A stretch of 64,000 nucleotides of DNA from Ahaetulla prasina (lineage: Eukaryota > Chordata > Lepidosauria > Squamata > Colubridae), in the NCBI RefSeq assembly GCF_028640845.1, contig NC_080540.1, positions 97,501,561 to 97,565,560 on the forward strand, written 5' to 3'. The translations under genes were made by a program, and so were the position numbers. The notes below the pieces were generated by a model that was given only the letters and a program-made list of their open reading frames with translations, did not search any database and was not told the DNA's origin. Positions 1 through 10,274 of the stretch are shown here, piece after piece (position 1 is the first letter of the stretch; each line of letters starts with the position of its first letter).

Positions 1-586
1 ATCCCTGGCATTATTGTGTAAGTTTGTTTTAGAAGAAGAATGTAGCATGGAAGATTTAGAGGTACTTCCTCTCTTTGATTCTTCTTGGCAAAGTCCCAGA
101 AATATCACATTTCTGATAGTTCTTTAAGGAAGCAGAGAAATAAAACAAGATGAATTCAGTCAGGCACAGTTATTTATCACTAGTTCAGATATTGCTTTGT
201 AGAAGTTAAGTCCCTAGAGGAGATACTCAACTGTACCCAGAAGTATTTTCTGTAGGATTCTGATGTTAAGAATGAATACCTCAGGAAGACAATATTAATT
301 TGTTTGAGATGTTTCTGCTTTTAGGAGTTATGAAGACATACATTGATTTGGTCTCCCTTTGATGTTTGGAATTTGAAAATGAAAATTCTACTTTTACCCT
401 GGGAGTTATGTAGCTGGCGGTATTTTATATCATGAATACCTTGCTGTTCCAGATTTACCACATGAACATGGAAGACATTGTGAAGCAGATTTTAATCTTT
501 TTTCCAATGCTTTGTGTTTTGTTCAAAATTATTCTCAGACAAAAAAAGAGAAGAGAAGCCGCTTGTTTTGAGAAAGCCATTTAGAG
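1..586. other. Unrecognised AT-rich DNA
   Basis: I see no repeat family, long reading frame or RNA gene here. The last eight bases (579-586, ATTTAGAG) are the left target-site duplication of the next element. Confidence 0.5.
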
Positions 587-1098
587 CAGTGGTAGTCAAC
601 CTGGTCCCTATCGCCCACTAGTGGGCGTTTCAGCTTTCATGGTGGGCGGTAGGGGTTTTGTCCAATACTGAAGCACTTTCCTTTTTTTTAATTGACTTTT
701 TAAAAAAAATTTATAGCATTATTTAAAAACATTTTCATTAGGTTTTCATAAAATTCCCCATGACAATTTAAATTTCTGAAAATATATTATTTGTATCGCC
801 GCACATAAGTTTAGTTCACATTACATAAGTGAAACTAAATGGCATTTAGTGCAACCACAAACAAAAGAGCCTCATCCCAGAATAGCTCGTGCATCTCCCA
901 CCACACCACCCAGCTGTAATGACAAGCAAAGCTGGTAGCCAGTACTCCCCAAAAAAACCCCAATCCACAATGCGTGAGAGGCATACGCAGACAATGATAC
1001 ACGGCGCATTACTGTGAAACTGGTGGGCAGTTAGAAAATTTTACTATTAACAGAGATACAAAAATGGGCGGTAGGTATAAAATGGTTGACTACCCCTG
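587..1098. mobile_element. Non-autonomous hAT DNA transposon, 512 bp
   Basis: The ends are inverted repeats: CAGTGGTAGTCAACC at the left and the complement of CAGGGGTAGTCAACC at the right. They are flanked by 8-bp duplications, ATTTAGAG (579-586) and ATTTAGTG (1099-1106), which differ at one base. An 8-bp duplication with CAG..CTG ends is the hAT signature. A second inner motif, TGGGCG, sits near both ends. No transposase reading frame is present, so it needs an enzyme supplied in trans. The end sequence resembles horizontally spread hAT families known from squamates and mammals, but I cannot name the family with certainty. Confidence 0.85.
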
Positions 1099-1106
1099 AT
1101 TTAGTG

Positions 1107-2286
1107 GAATTGTTCAAGGATCTGGAAAACTGTCATGTTTAATTAGCATACTGGATTTGTTTCGTGTTTTTACATGTTTTTATTAGTGGAAGTAAACACT
1201 GCCAGTTTCTAGAATAAAAGCTATGACACAAAAAAAGGTTTTGTGATAAGGTGATATAAGAAAACATTTTGAACTGGAAACATTTGTAAAGTGCTCTAAG
1301 TATGAATCAAAACACGTCTTTTGAAAGTTTTATTTCAGGGTGCAAGAAAAACCCACACAGGGTGAGTAAAAAATTGTCTGTTTTGAATCTTCTGGCTACT
1401 TTGAGGACTGTAGTTGGCCTGTAGTTTTACAGTTTGCAAGAGGGCAGCTCTTTTTCTCTCCCAAACTAACCTTGATGCTACCACAGCAGCACTTGTCACA
1501 TCCCTGCTGCTATCTAGACTGGATAGGATGATGGGTTGGTGATGATGATGCATTTTTGTTTCGTTGGCTTATGTACCCTTTTCCATATTCTTGCAATATG
1601 TGTGTACTTAGGAAACACCAGTGGTGTCTCCCACCCCCACTTTTCTTTTATTATCTTGTTTATAGCCAGCAGCCATCCCTATGTGCAAAAAACAAAACAA
1701 AATAAAAAGGCCACACAATCAGGGAAAAGAACACAACTGTTTTTGGTGGGCTTGTACATGGCAGGCAAGCAGCAAAGCAGAACAATCTGTGTGTCAGGGT
1801 TCCGAAGGATGACCTAATTAAATCATGAGTCTTGAGCCAAGTGTTAAAAGAAATCTAATTTTTATTAGGAGCTTCATGTCAGCACGTTGAAGCACGTGAA
1901 GCCAGCTCTGACCCTACATAATTTATGCTACAATTATGACCCTGTTCCCCCACCCACCCACCCACCCAAGGTGTGGCATCGATCACATTCAGAGCAATTT
2001 CGCAGGTTGTAGAGGTCTTTCCCCTCCAGCTGCCGCAAGTAACCCTGGGATACAGCCTTGAGAGAGATAAACATGGAATGTGCATCTGTCTTTGGCTGCT
2101 GTGCAGTTTTGCAGGTTTCCCATTCCCTCTAGCATATAGCAACTTGAGAGCAGGTCGGGATGCTTTGCGAGTTGACACCGTGCCTACACAAAATTGGCTA
2201 AAGAGCTGCATTTAAAAAAAGTAAGATATAAAAAGCATATATAAAAGATGTGTCCATTAAAAAGGAATGTTATCAAAAAAAATAAT
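1107..2286. other. Unrecognised DNA with a short CCCA repeat
   Basis: A short (CCCA)n tract lies at about 1946-1968. Overlapping open frames on both strands around 1879-2215 have no recognisable domain and look like chance. I see nothing else. Confidence 0.45.
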
Positions 2287-2288
2287 TA

Positions 2289-2639
2289 CCGTATATACTC
2301 GAATATAAGCCGATCCGAGTATAAGCCGAGGTCCCCAATTTTACCCCAAAAAACTGGGGTAAACTGGGACCTGAGATGATGAGGTGGAAATGAGGCAGCT
2401 ACCGGTCGGGAAACCTCCTCCTCACCCGAGAAGGCTGGCGGCTCCCCCGCCCCGCCCTCTCACTGCACCGGCAGGGCTTCCCTGCGCTAATGCAAAAGCC
2501 CGCCAAGTTTATAATGTGAAAAAAAGAAGAAAAAAAAAAACTCGAGTATAAGCCGTATATACTCGAGTATAAGCCGAGGGGACGTTTTTCAGCACAAAAA
2601 ACGTGCTGAAAAACTCGGCTTATACTCGAGTATATACGG
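2289..2639. mobile_element. Hairpin-rich MITE with TA flanks
   Basis: The element starts CCGTATATACTCGA and ends with the complement, TCGAGTATATACGG. It is flanked by TA at 2287-2288 and 2640-2641, as for Tc1/mariner-type insertions. The left end motif recurs at 2553, so 2553-2639 alone is a hairpin: 26-bp arms pair perfectly, and an inner pair (GTTTTTCAGCAC with GTGCTGAAAAAC) extends it. Another small hairpin, TTTACCCCA/TGGGGTAAA, lies near 2340. No protein is encoded. The superfamily is inferred only from the TA flanks. Confidence 0.75.
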
Positions 2640-2905
2640 TAACTGTTGTGGATTCCTCTCATTCTATCTTCAAGGGGGGAAACTATTGGATTCTCAGCAT
2701 TAGGATGGGAATGAACAGTTATTAGTCTGCTGGGAGTTAAATCAAACCCAGAGCAAATGTCTGCTGATTCTGACAGTGAAGAGTTAAATTCTGGTCTTGG
2801 GTGAACCTCAATGGAGATCTGAACAACTTCTGTGGAGAAGATGGCATCAAATTTCCTAACTAAGCAATCCCAGAAGCATTGAATATATAAAAACATCCTC
2901 CAGAT

Positions 2906-2988
2906 CAGGGGTCTCCAACCTTGGTCACTTTAAGACTTGTGGACTTCAACTCCCAGAGTTCCTCAGCCAGCAAAGTTGGAGACCCCTG
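2906..2988. mobile_element. Short hAT MITE, 83 bp
   Basis: The inverted ends are CAGGGGTCTCCAAC on the left and the complement GTTGGAGACCCCTG on the right. A perfect 8-bp target duplication, CTCCAGAT, occurs at 2898-2905 and 2989-2996. The inner part (ACTTCAACTCCCAGA and CAGCCAGC) matches the copy at 61535-61641, so the family is repeated in this window. Confidence 0.92.
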
Positions 2989-2996
2989 CTCCAGAT

Positions 2997-4098
2997 ATTC
3001 TCCCATTATTGGAAATGTCTCTTTTACTTCCTGATTTGTGTTCCTGTGTGCTCACTTTCCAAGTTGGTCTGGCTCTTTGTCCTGTGAATGGACCTGTGGT
3101 TTAATATTGACGTGGCTTCTCTGGCTTTCTCTAGAATTAGACCCAAAGCTTGTTTCTCAGCTCCCTTTTCACTGCCCTCAAACAGTTTCCAGTCCATGTT
3201 TATTGTTATCTCATTAAGAATTTGAACAGATCTCTGCCTCATTTATGATTCTTTGAAATAGATTATTTCTTCTCTCAGCTACTCTGGGTAATTTATGATA
3301 ACCCAATTAAAGCTGACAGAATTGTAAAGCACCTTTCTCTTTCCCTGGTTTTAGGGAAAGTTTTGCATAGGACACCATCCTTGTCCTGTAATCTGTTAAA
3401 TTAATGATTAAGAAGATTTATTTAAAGAAATTGAAATTATTTTTCTCTGTTCTTTCTGTTTGGAGGTGGAGCTTTTCTAAGATTCTAAACCAAACAGATT
3501 TTTCAGGTAGATATGAGATAATTGTCTTGCCATTGTTTTCTGTAGGGATTTATTTTACTGTTTTCAAAAATATTTTAAAATTCATGCCCTCAGCCAGTTT
3601 TATGCAATTTTGATGTTAGATAGCAGTACTATCTATCCTTGTGGTACTGGATTGAAAAAACAAAAAACAAAGGAGTAACAGCTGCTTTGAGATTCTGTTT
3701 CCTAGGTCTAGAAACTCAAAATATGTTGAGATTTGTTTAGATGGACCCAGAAAACTGAAGCTTTTTTTTTTTGTTTGTTATGATGAGAGAAAAAAGTCAG
3801 TGAAAAGTTAAAATGACCCTATTTTATTCTAAACTTGAAATAAAACAAAACATTATGTTGCATTCAAGCTTCTCTCATAAATTGAATTAAGCTCACCTGA
3901 GAGATACTTAATAAGAGTATATTTATATCAATAGTTCTCAAAAGGGAGGATCATGTAGAATGAGTTAAATTGCAACATTTTCAGCTTGCCTAGAAATAGG
4001 CAATGATATCTGAGAAAAAGTTCAAGAAGTACCGTAATATAGAGCTGAAGTCTTAACATTATAAGCTAAACATAAAATTAACTGCAGTACCCTATCAT
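2997..4098. other. Unrecognised AT-rich DNA
   Basis: Only short A or T runs are visible. The open frame at 3024-3242 on the minus strand has no recognisable motif. Confidence 0.45.
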
Positions 4099-4340
4099 GA
4101 GCCACGTTGGCACAGTGATTAGAGTGCAGTACTGCAGGCTACTTCTGCTGACTGCCAGCTCACTGAAATTTGGTAGTTCTAGTCTCACTGGCTCAAGGTT
4201 GACTCATCCTTCCATCCTTCCTATGTCAGTAAAATGAGGACCCAGACTGTTGGGGGCTATATGCTGGCTCTGTAAACTGCTTAGAGAGGCCTGTAAAGTA
4301 TTGTGAAGTGTTATATAGGTCTAAGTCCTGTAGCTATAGT
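4099..4340 (+). mobile_element. tRNA-derived SINE (core family A)
   Basis: The head GGCACAGTGATTAGAGTGCA looks like a diverged tRNA A-box region. It is followed by a B-box-like stretch (TAGTTCTAGTCTCACTG), a central core (AAGGTTGACTCA, CCTTCCATCCTTCC, AAAATGAGGACCCAGA, TGTTGGGGGC) and a tail ending TATATAGGTCTAAGT. The 10-bp flanks CCTATCATGA (4091-4100) and CCTATGATAG (4341-4350) are probable diverged target duplications. Relatives lie at 35.8, 40.4, 47.4 and 53.2 kb. The family is abundant in snakes, but I do not give it a formal name. Confidence 0.8.
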
Positions 4341-4350
4341 CCTATGATAG

Positions 4351-4776
4351 TTTTCAGTGCAGTCTATCACATAAAGACTGTGGCTCTATACTACTATGTG
4401 TACTTCTGTTCACAGTGTATTGATTTGCAAGACAAGTCTCTAGGTTAGAGTCTTCACTTGCTTACAATTGTGTGATAATTATTAGGGGAGGCATAATTAA
4501 ATTTGATTAATTATGGGGACAAAATTAACTTAGATTGTTTGTATGGCATACTAGCCAAAATATGTTAACGTTGACTATTTCTGTCCTGATCTTTAGCAGT
4601 TGGTGAATACATGGAACAAAGTGAAGGCATAGGTTTAATAGTTAATGAAATGCCTAAAATATATGTGAAGAATGAATTTATATCTCCAGGTACAAGCTCA
4701 GATGACAGAAGGACTGTCAAATCTTTATTTACCAAATCTCTCTGTTTCTTTATAATCTGACTCCACCCTTGAGATA
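4351..4776. other. Unrecognised AT-rich DNA
   Basis: No repeat, gene or RNA structure is recognised. It ends with AGATA, the possible left flank of the following LTR-like block. Confidence 0.4.
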
Positions 4777-5356
4777 TGTTGTGGCCTGCCGGTGATAGCA
4801 GAGCTGGAGCAGAGTCGGATGTGAGGAGGTTGGGGCCAGTCCTGGGGGCTGGGGAAAGCTCAGATGAGGGCTCTGCGTTGAAGGCAGAGAGGTAGCTAGA
4901 CAGTAGTGAGGCAGAAGAACAGCTGGAGCCTGTTCCCAGCACGCGCATGTGCAGAGCTGCCAGAAGATAAGAACAACTAAGAAAGCAGGTTTGATTTGGG
5001 AGTAAAGCCACACATTGGAGGTGATTGGCCCCTCCCATAGGAAACAAAAGAGGAGTGAACGGGGAGTGGGCTTTTGTAGGAAACAATTCAGTCGGTTGGT
5101 TGGTTCAAGAGTGGAAAGTTCTCTTCGTGACTCTAAGAGACTCTGTGCCAAGTTTTGCCTTACACTGTGTTTGGAAACTAGTTATCTGGCAGCTTTCCAA
5201 GCAAGATAAGGTTCGTGTTGCTAAATATTCATCTGAAAGACTGTTTGCCTAGCCTTGCTGACTGAATGAAAGGAATTCACAGTCATGTAAATAAAAAGGG
5301 TTTTGCCAGGACCAAGACTCTGCTTCATGCTTTTTAAGGTAGCCTAGGTCAGAACA
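4777..5356 (+). mobile_element. Candidate solo LTR, about 580 bp
   Basis: This block is richer in GC than its surroundings. It starts TGTTGTGG, carries an AATAAA poly(A) signal near 5290 followed by a downstream part, and can be ended at AGAACA, giving TG..CA termini. The 5-bp flanks are AGATA (4772-4776) and TGATA (5357-5361), four of five matching. Reading frames on both strands (4565-5252) contain no retroviral motif and are treated as chance. The boundaries rest on weak flank similarity; it could instead be another GC-rich repeat. Confidence 0.45.
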
Positions 5357-5488
5357 TGATATAAGCTACGTATTTTTTATTTCTATCATCTGTCTTTAGG
5401 GTGGGTGGGTCTGGCATCTACCAAACCTATTTTTTAAAATTCTCATCACCTTTGTCTAGGGAGATTCTCAGTCTTTCCCCATCATTAG

Positions 5489-5568
5489 GTCAGAACTGGA
5501 GAAGCTTCTTGGATAAGAAGCTAAACATTTTCGAGAAAGGAAAACAAGAAAGTTCCCTTGCCTCTCAT
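5489..5568 (+). repeat. Fragment of the hammerhead-like repeat
   Basis: This stretch (CAGAACTGGAGAAGC through TTGCCTCTC) matches the right arm of the palindromic repeat at 16549-16656. Within 5493-5532 the stem GCTTCT/AGAAGC is kept around the loop TGGATA, but the core is changed (CTGGAGA instead of CTGAAGA, TAAAC instead of GAAAC). It is therefore a decayed copy. The upstream GGGAGATTCTCAGTC (5459-5473) may be another piece of the same family. Confidence 0.6.
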
Positions 5569-8117
5569 AACCTTCATTACATTTTTGACAGTTTAAAAAA
5601 TTCAGATGTTGAACTATGCTCTATATTGCAATCCATATGTTATACTATGTAACTTAAGAGTTATATGACTCAAGGTTTCAGCATGTCTAGCCCTATCCTT
5701 TACACAACCAGAAATAACTTTATATTTTTGAAAAAGAAAGAAAATAAAAGGCTATACAAATCCTTTTAAATGTTAAATATCCAAAATGTTAACATTCAGC
5801 AGTGAAGTAGATACAGTAAATTAAAGTTCCATTCAAATTATGAGGGAAAACATGATTAAAAAAGAAAATTTATTAGAGAAGATTTAATGCTCCAAGGAGA
5901 TCATACGATACCACTGCTCTGCCAATAAATGAGCATTCTCACAGGATCTATATAAAGATACCAGAGAAAGTTTTAAATTAATTAAATATCAGAAAAGATT
6001 ATAAAGAGAATTTACTTTTTTATGCACATCTTGTGGCCCTACATAAAAGCCTGAAATAAATCCAATTACTGAACTTGTTCAGAGAAATAAAAACAACAGG
6101 AAATGTTAGCACAGTGCAGTCAAAGAAATTATTATTAGCACAGATTTCTGCCTAAATCTATTATCTATTTCTTAGAACTAACATATCCCTGAATCAGATG
6201 TCCTTTCTGTCTTTATTTACTGGTATTCTCTAGTTCCTTGGCAAGTTCAAATTTTAACCAGAAGCTGTATCTTTTCCCAGCTCATAGCTTCTTTTTCCAT
6301 TCCATTCCCTTCCCTAGTTCTGTTTTTGTCTCTCTCTGTCTTTTTTTTTTTAAGGATTTAAAGTTTCTATGTCCATCAGGAGCTGGGTAGGATCTCTTTG
6401 TCTACAAGACCAAAAACGAAAAAGGCAAAAACAACAGGTCTCTTTAAGGCACTGTGGATTAAGGTCTTAAGGTCTGTGGTCTGTGCTGCAGATGTTGATT
6501 AAGACTGTCTCAGTTCTGGAATGGAACTATTGTATATTCACAATGTGCATGTTATGGTCCAGTGAATAGTAATAGCAAAACATAATTGGAGATCAAAAGA
6601 GGAATCTTCTCCAGCAATAAAATCCTTCCCATTGGCAGACAAATTATGTCGGATTTTATCCTGTTTTTCCTTGCCCCATCACTCCACCAATTTTTCTTCT
6701 AGCAATACCCCCTCCCATTTTTCCAACTAACTCTTTCCCTTCTACTCAAAGTCATCTTTTCATTCTCAATTAACTGAGTGGTGGCAATTCAAAAATAGCA
6801 GGTGGAATTTATCTCTACTTCCTCTCCTGTTCTTTGTCTTTTAGAGTGGAATATAGTGCAGGTGACTGCCAACAGACTAGTAACAATGAGTTGTTCCTAA
6901 GAGCTTTCATGACAGTATTGGTGCAGAATAGAGAAGATAATGTTTTTTTTAAAAAAAAAATGTGTTTAGTTTCCTAGGTGTCAAATAAAGGAGGACGCCT
7001 TCTATCTTTAATGAAAATATCTATACTGGAAAAGTATTTAGAAATCAGTGTCATATTTGAGACATGAATTACAGCCTTAAGGCTCAGACATTCAAGTTCA
7101 GCAATGAAGTCTTGGAGACATCACAAAAATTTGTTTCGGAAACAATTATCAGAAGAATACTATTGTGTTGTAAGTATCAGTGTTTAGCTCTATATAGTCT
7201 GTTTAATTCTCTTGGAACAGAAATACAGTTTCCAAAAGCCATTTTTTCTTATTGTTTAATTAGCATTATTTATGCTCTCTTCCAGTTTTTATATAGGATA
7301 GCAAAGTGTGCATTTTTTCCCCCTACCACATTTCCATGGCAGGCATAAGCCAGTTGAGCACTATCATGGTTCAGATGCATAAAAAGTTTTGCTTTTTAAA
7401 ATTGGCAAGTATTAAAAAAATAGTTGCTTAGCAGTCTTTGCAATCTAATTAATAAACTTTGCTCAGTGACATCACCCATTGAAAGTATAATCTATTGTTT
7501 CTCAAAGTATTAGTCTTAGGCTTCTTTCAGCCTATGTTACACTGCTATTCTTTGAAGGAAAAATGTAGCAGGCCTTGTGGATTTGATGAGGAATATTATT
7601 CTCCCCCCCACACACTACATTTGGTTTCTGAAATTTCTATTTTTCTGTATTCACTCTCTGAAACAATCTGTCCAACTTCTGAATAATCCACCATTATTCT
7701 GCTTCCCTTACTAGATATCTTACATATATTTCCTGGTCATAGATTGTATTGTTTTTATTTCAAATATAACATAAAATATTTTTGGTGTTTGGTTTTCAGA
7801 TATGCAAATCATTTCTTTAGCTTGCAATCTCAATATGATGACTATCATACATCACACAACTTTTGTAGGTAGGCTGGTGAGATATAAAGCTGCCTTTTTC
7901 CACATTGGACCTAACAATAAAGAACAGCTAATAATAAATTAGAGCACGGAATAATCATAATTAACTGGCTTGGAAACAATGCAGTAATTTGGAAAGCTCA
8001 TGGTCCAACTGAGATAGGCTTTAAATATGCTCAAATGACTGCTTTTGAATAAAGCTATTCCGATTAAATTTGACTGAAGGTCATTAAAATTAACCAAGTC
8101 ACTTTTGACTTTAATTT
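5569..8117. other. Unrecognised AT-rich DNA, 2.5 kb
   Basis: I found no domain-bearing frame, SINE head or terminal repeat. The open frames at 7064-7348 and 7495-7686 lack recognisable motifs and any codon pattern I trust. If the window lies inside an intron or regulatory region, this stretch would need a conservation test that I cannot run. Confidence 0.4.
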
Positions 8118-8797
8118 TATATATCTTGTTTTTCTACATGTTTTATTTTTCTTATTTATACTGTAACTGCTATTCTAACAGCAAATCCTTCATAAAAGTT
8201 ATTGCATTACATTCTTGATTAATTTATCTTTCCATTGATCTATAATTTTATGGTACTATTTTTTAAAAAAGTGGTGTTATTAGCTAGTTTTAGAAAATAC
8301 ACTGTTCCCAAAAGATTTTCACAATTTTGGCCACTACTGTAGTGTTGAATATATAGTTCCTACAGAACACTTTACAGCTAGCTACTTACTTACTTACTTA
8401 CTTACTTACTTTTACAATTCCCTTCCCCAACTGGTAATACTTACTGTCAATTGATCATTTACCAACAGGTTGTTATCTACTCTTAGCGACTAAATGGGTA
8501 GATTTTTCTCCATGATGTTCTGCCTCTAACTTGCTCCTTTAGATTTTTCAATCATCACCATTGTAATCCATCCAAGAGATCCTCTTCATCCTTTTCCTTC
8601 TACATTTCCCAATACTGGAATCTTCTCTATAATGTACTCTAAAGTAGCATAATTTGAACCTGGTCACTTGTGCCTCAAATGAGATTTCTGAGGTAATTTG
8701 TTTCATGATCCATCTGTTAGTTTTCATGGTTCAACATGGTATTCTCAAGAGTTTTCTGTAATACCAAAATTCTCAATATTTTCACCATCTCTGATGA
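8118..8797. repeat. Direct duplication, copy 1 (680 bp)
   Basis: The sequence matches 9602-10270 almost base for base. It contains the right half of the Tc1-like element (to 8339), the TA flank, a (CTTA)n tract at about 8383-8410 and a Bov-B fragment. The main difference is the CTTA tract, about 12 bp longer here. The Tc1 half starts abruptly in the middle of the element, so this copy is derived and the intact element at 9247-9824 shows the original arrangement. Confidence 0.9.
8450..8797 (-). mobile_element. Bov-B (RTE) LINE fragment, antisense
   Basis: Read on the minus strand it resembles the 3' part of Bov-B coding sequence. On the plus strand, recognisable antisense pieces include CTCTTAGCGACTAAATGG, TGTAATCCATCC, CCTCTTCATCC and GTCACTTG, in the order seen in Bov-B. 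It is too decayed to translate continuously. Assignment is from memory of the family. Confidence 0.55.
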
Positions 8798-9246
8798 AAT
8801 GAAGAGGGAAAATTTTGGCAGATGGGATGTTCTGGCTGAAAAAATAATAATGCTGTCTTCTAATGCTAATCAATGTGGGCAGGTCAATTAGCAATACAAA
8901 TGTGTCAGAAAGAAGGGAAACATGTATTCAGTCACAATGATTCCATCTTGTCAACATAGTGTGAATTAATAACATATCATTAACTTGAAGTTAAAGTCTT
9001 TGTAAATTGTAACTCACTGCTCATTAGAATTCTCAAAAATGGCATTTACTTCTGACGACTTGGGCCAGGCAACAGAACATTTATAGGAAGTCAAAAGCTC
9101 ATTGGAGTATGTGATGACCTCCAATACATTTTAAAAGAAAATATTTCTTAATTGTGGCCACTAGTAACACAGTGAGGTAATCTATAGTTACAGTATATTC
9201 CAGTTTACTTTTTAAAAAACAATGAATGTGAACACATTCAAATATA
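8798..9246. other. Unrecognised DNA between duplication copies
   Basis: Nothing is recognised. It ends with the TA target dinucleotide at 9245-9246. Confidence 0.45.
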
Positions 9247-9824
9247 CAGTAGTGGCCAAAATTTTGGAAACCTTTTGGGAAAAGTGCATTTTTGAGATTT
9301 GATGGCTTATAACACCACTTTTTTTTGGAGTTTCAAGATAATCATATTCCACTGCTGGAGTGGCCTGGAAATAGCCCAGACCTTAACCCAATTGAAAATC
9401 TATGGAGCTGACTAAAGAAACTTGTTAGTCAGAAGCGATCCAGCAATAAAACCCAGTTAATAGAAGCAATCATTCATTCCTGGTTTCACATTATAACAGC
9501 TGCAGAACTAAAAGATTTGGTTCACTTTATGAGAAGACATTGTAAGGCCGTAATTCATGCTAAAGGTTACCTAACTAAGTTGTAACAGACATGATAATTT
9601 TTTTATATCTTGTTTTTTCTACATGTTTTATTTTTCTTATTTATACTGTAACTGCTATTCTAACAGCAAATCCTTCATAAAAGTTATTGCATTACATTCT
9701 TGATTAATTTATCTTTCCATTGATCTATAATTTTATGGTACTATTTTTTAAAAAAGTGGTGTTATTAGCTAGTTTTAGAAAATACACTGTTCCCAAAAGA
9801 TTTTCACAATTTTGGCCACTACTG
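9247..9824 (+). mobile_element. Internally deleted Tc1-like transposon, 578 bp
   Basis: Both ends read CAGTAGTGGCCAAAATT inwards and form inverted repeats of about 80 bp, including AACACCACTTTTTT. TA lies on both sides (9245-9246, 9825-9826), the Tc1/mariner target. Between the ends only the C-terminal part of a Tc1 transposase remains, at about 9370-9585 on the plus strand. It carries the [11 protein letters not shown] motif that holds the last catalytic acidic residue, then one in-frame stop (TGA) and a further stretch ending KGYLTKL. The N-terminal DNA-binding domain and the first two catalytic aspartates are missing. A sister copy of the same form lies at 38116-38681. Confidence 0.93.
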
Positions 9825-10270
9825 TAGTGTTGAATATATAGTTCCTACAGAACACTTTACAGCTAGCTACTTACTTACTTACTTTTACAATTCCCTTCCC
9901 CAACTGGTAATACTTACTGTCAATTGATCATTTACCAACAGGTTGTTATCTACTCTTAGCGACTAAATGGGTAGATTTTTCTCCATGATGTTCTGCCTCT
10001 AACTTGCTCCTTTAGATTTTTCAATCATCACCATTGTAATCCATCCAAGAGATCCTCTTCATCCTTTTCCTTCTACATTTCCCAATACTGGAATCTTCTC
10101 TATAATGTACTCTAAAGTAGCATAATTTGAACCTGGTCACTTGTGCCTCAAATGAGATTTCTGAGGTAATTTGTTTCATGATCCATCTGTTAGTTTTCAT
10201 GGTTCAACATGGTATTCTCAAGAGTTTTCTGTAATACCAAAATTCTCAATATTTTCACCATCTCTGATGA
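9602..10270. repeat. Direct duplication, copy 2 (669 bp)
   Basis: Counterpart of 8118-8797. It begins inside the Tc1-like element and runs through its right end, a shorter CTTA tract (about 9870-9888) and the Bov-B fragment. Identity stops at CTCTGATGA, after which an L2/Rex1-like LINE relic follows here but unrelated DNA follows copy 1. Confidence 0.9.
9925..10270 (-). mobile_element. Bov-B (RTE) LINE fragment, second copy
   Basis: Same antisense Bov-B relic as at 8450-8797, carried along by the duplication. I saw no base changes that would restore a reading frame. Confidence 0.55.
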
Positions 10271-10274
10271 TCTT

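Noticed and set aside
4565..5151. 173- and 133-codon overlapping minus-strand frames
   Set aside because: Two frames of the same strand overlap inside an LTR-like repeat, and neither carries a known motif.
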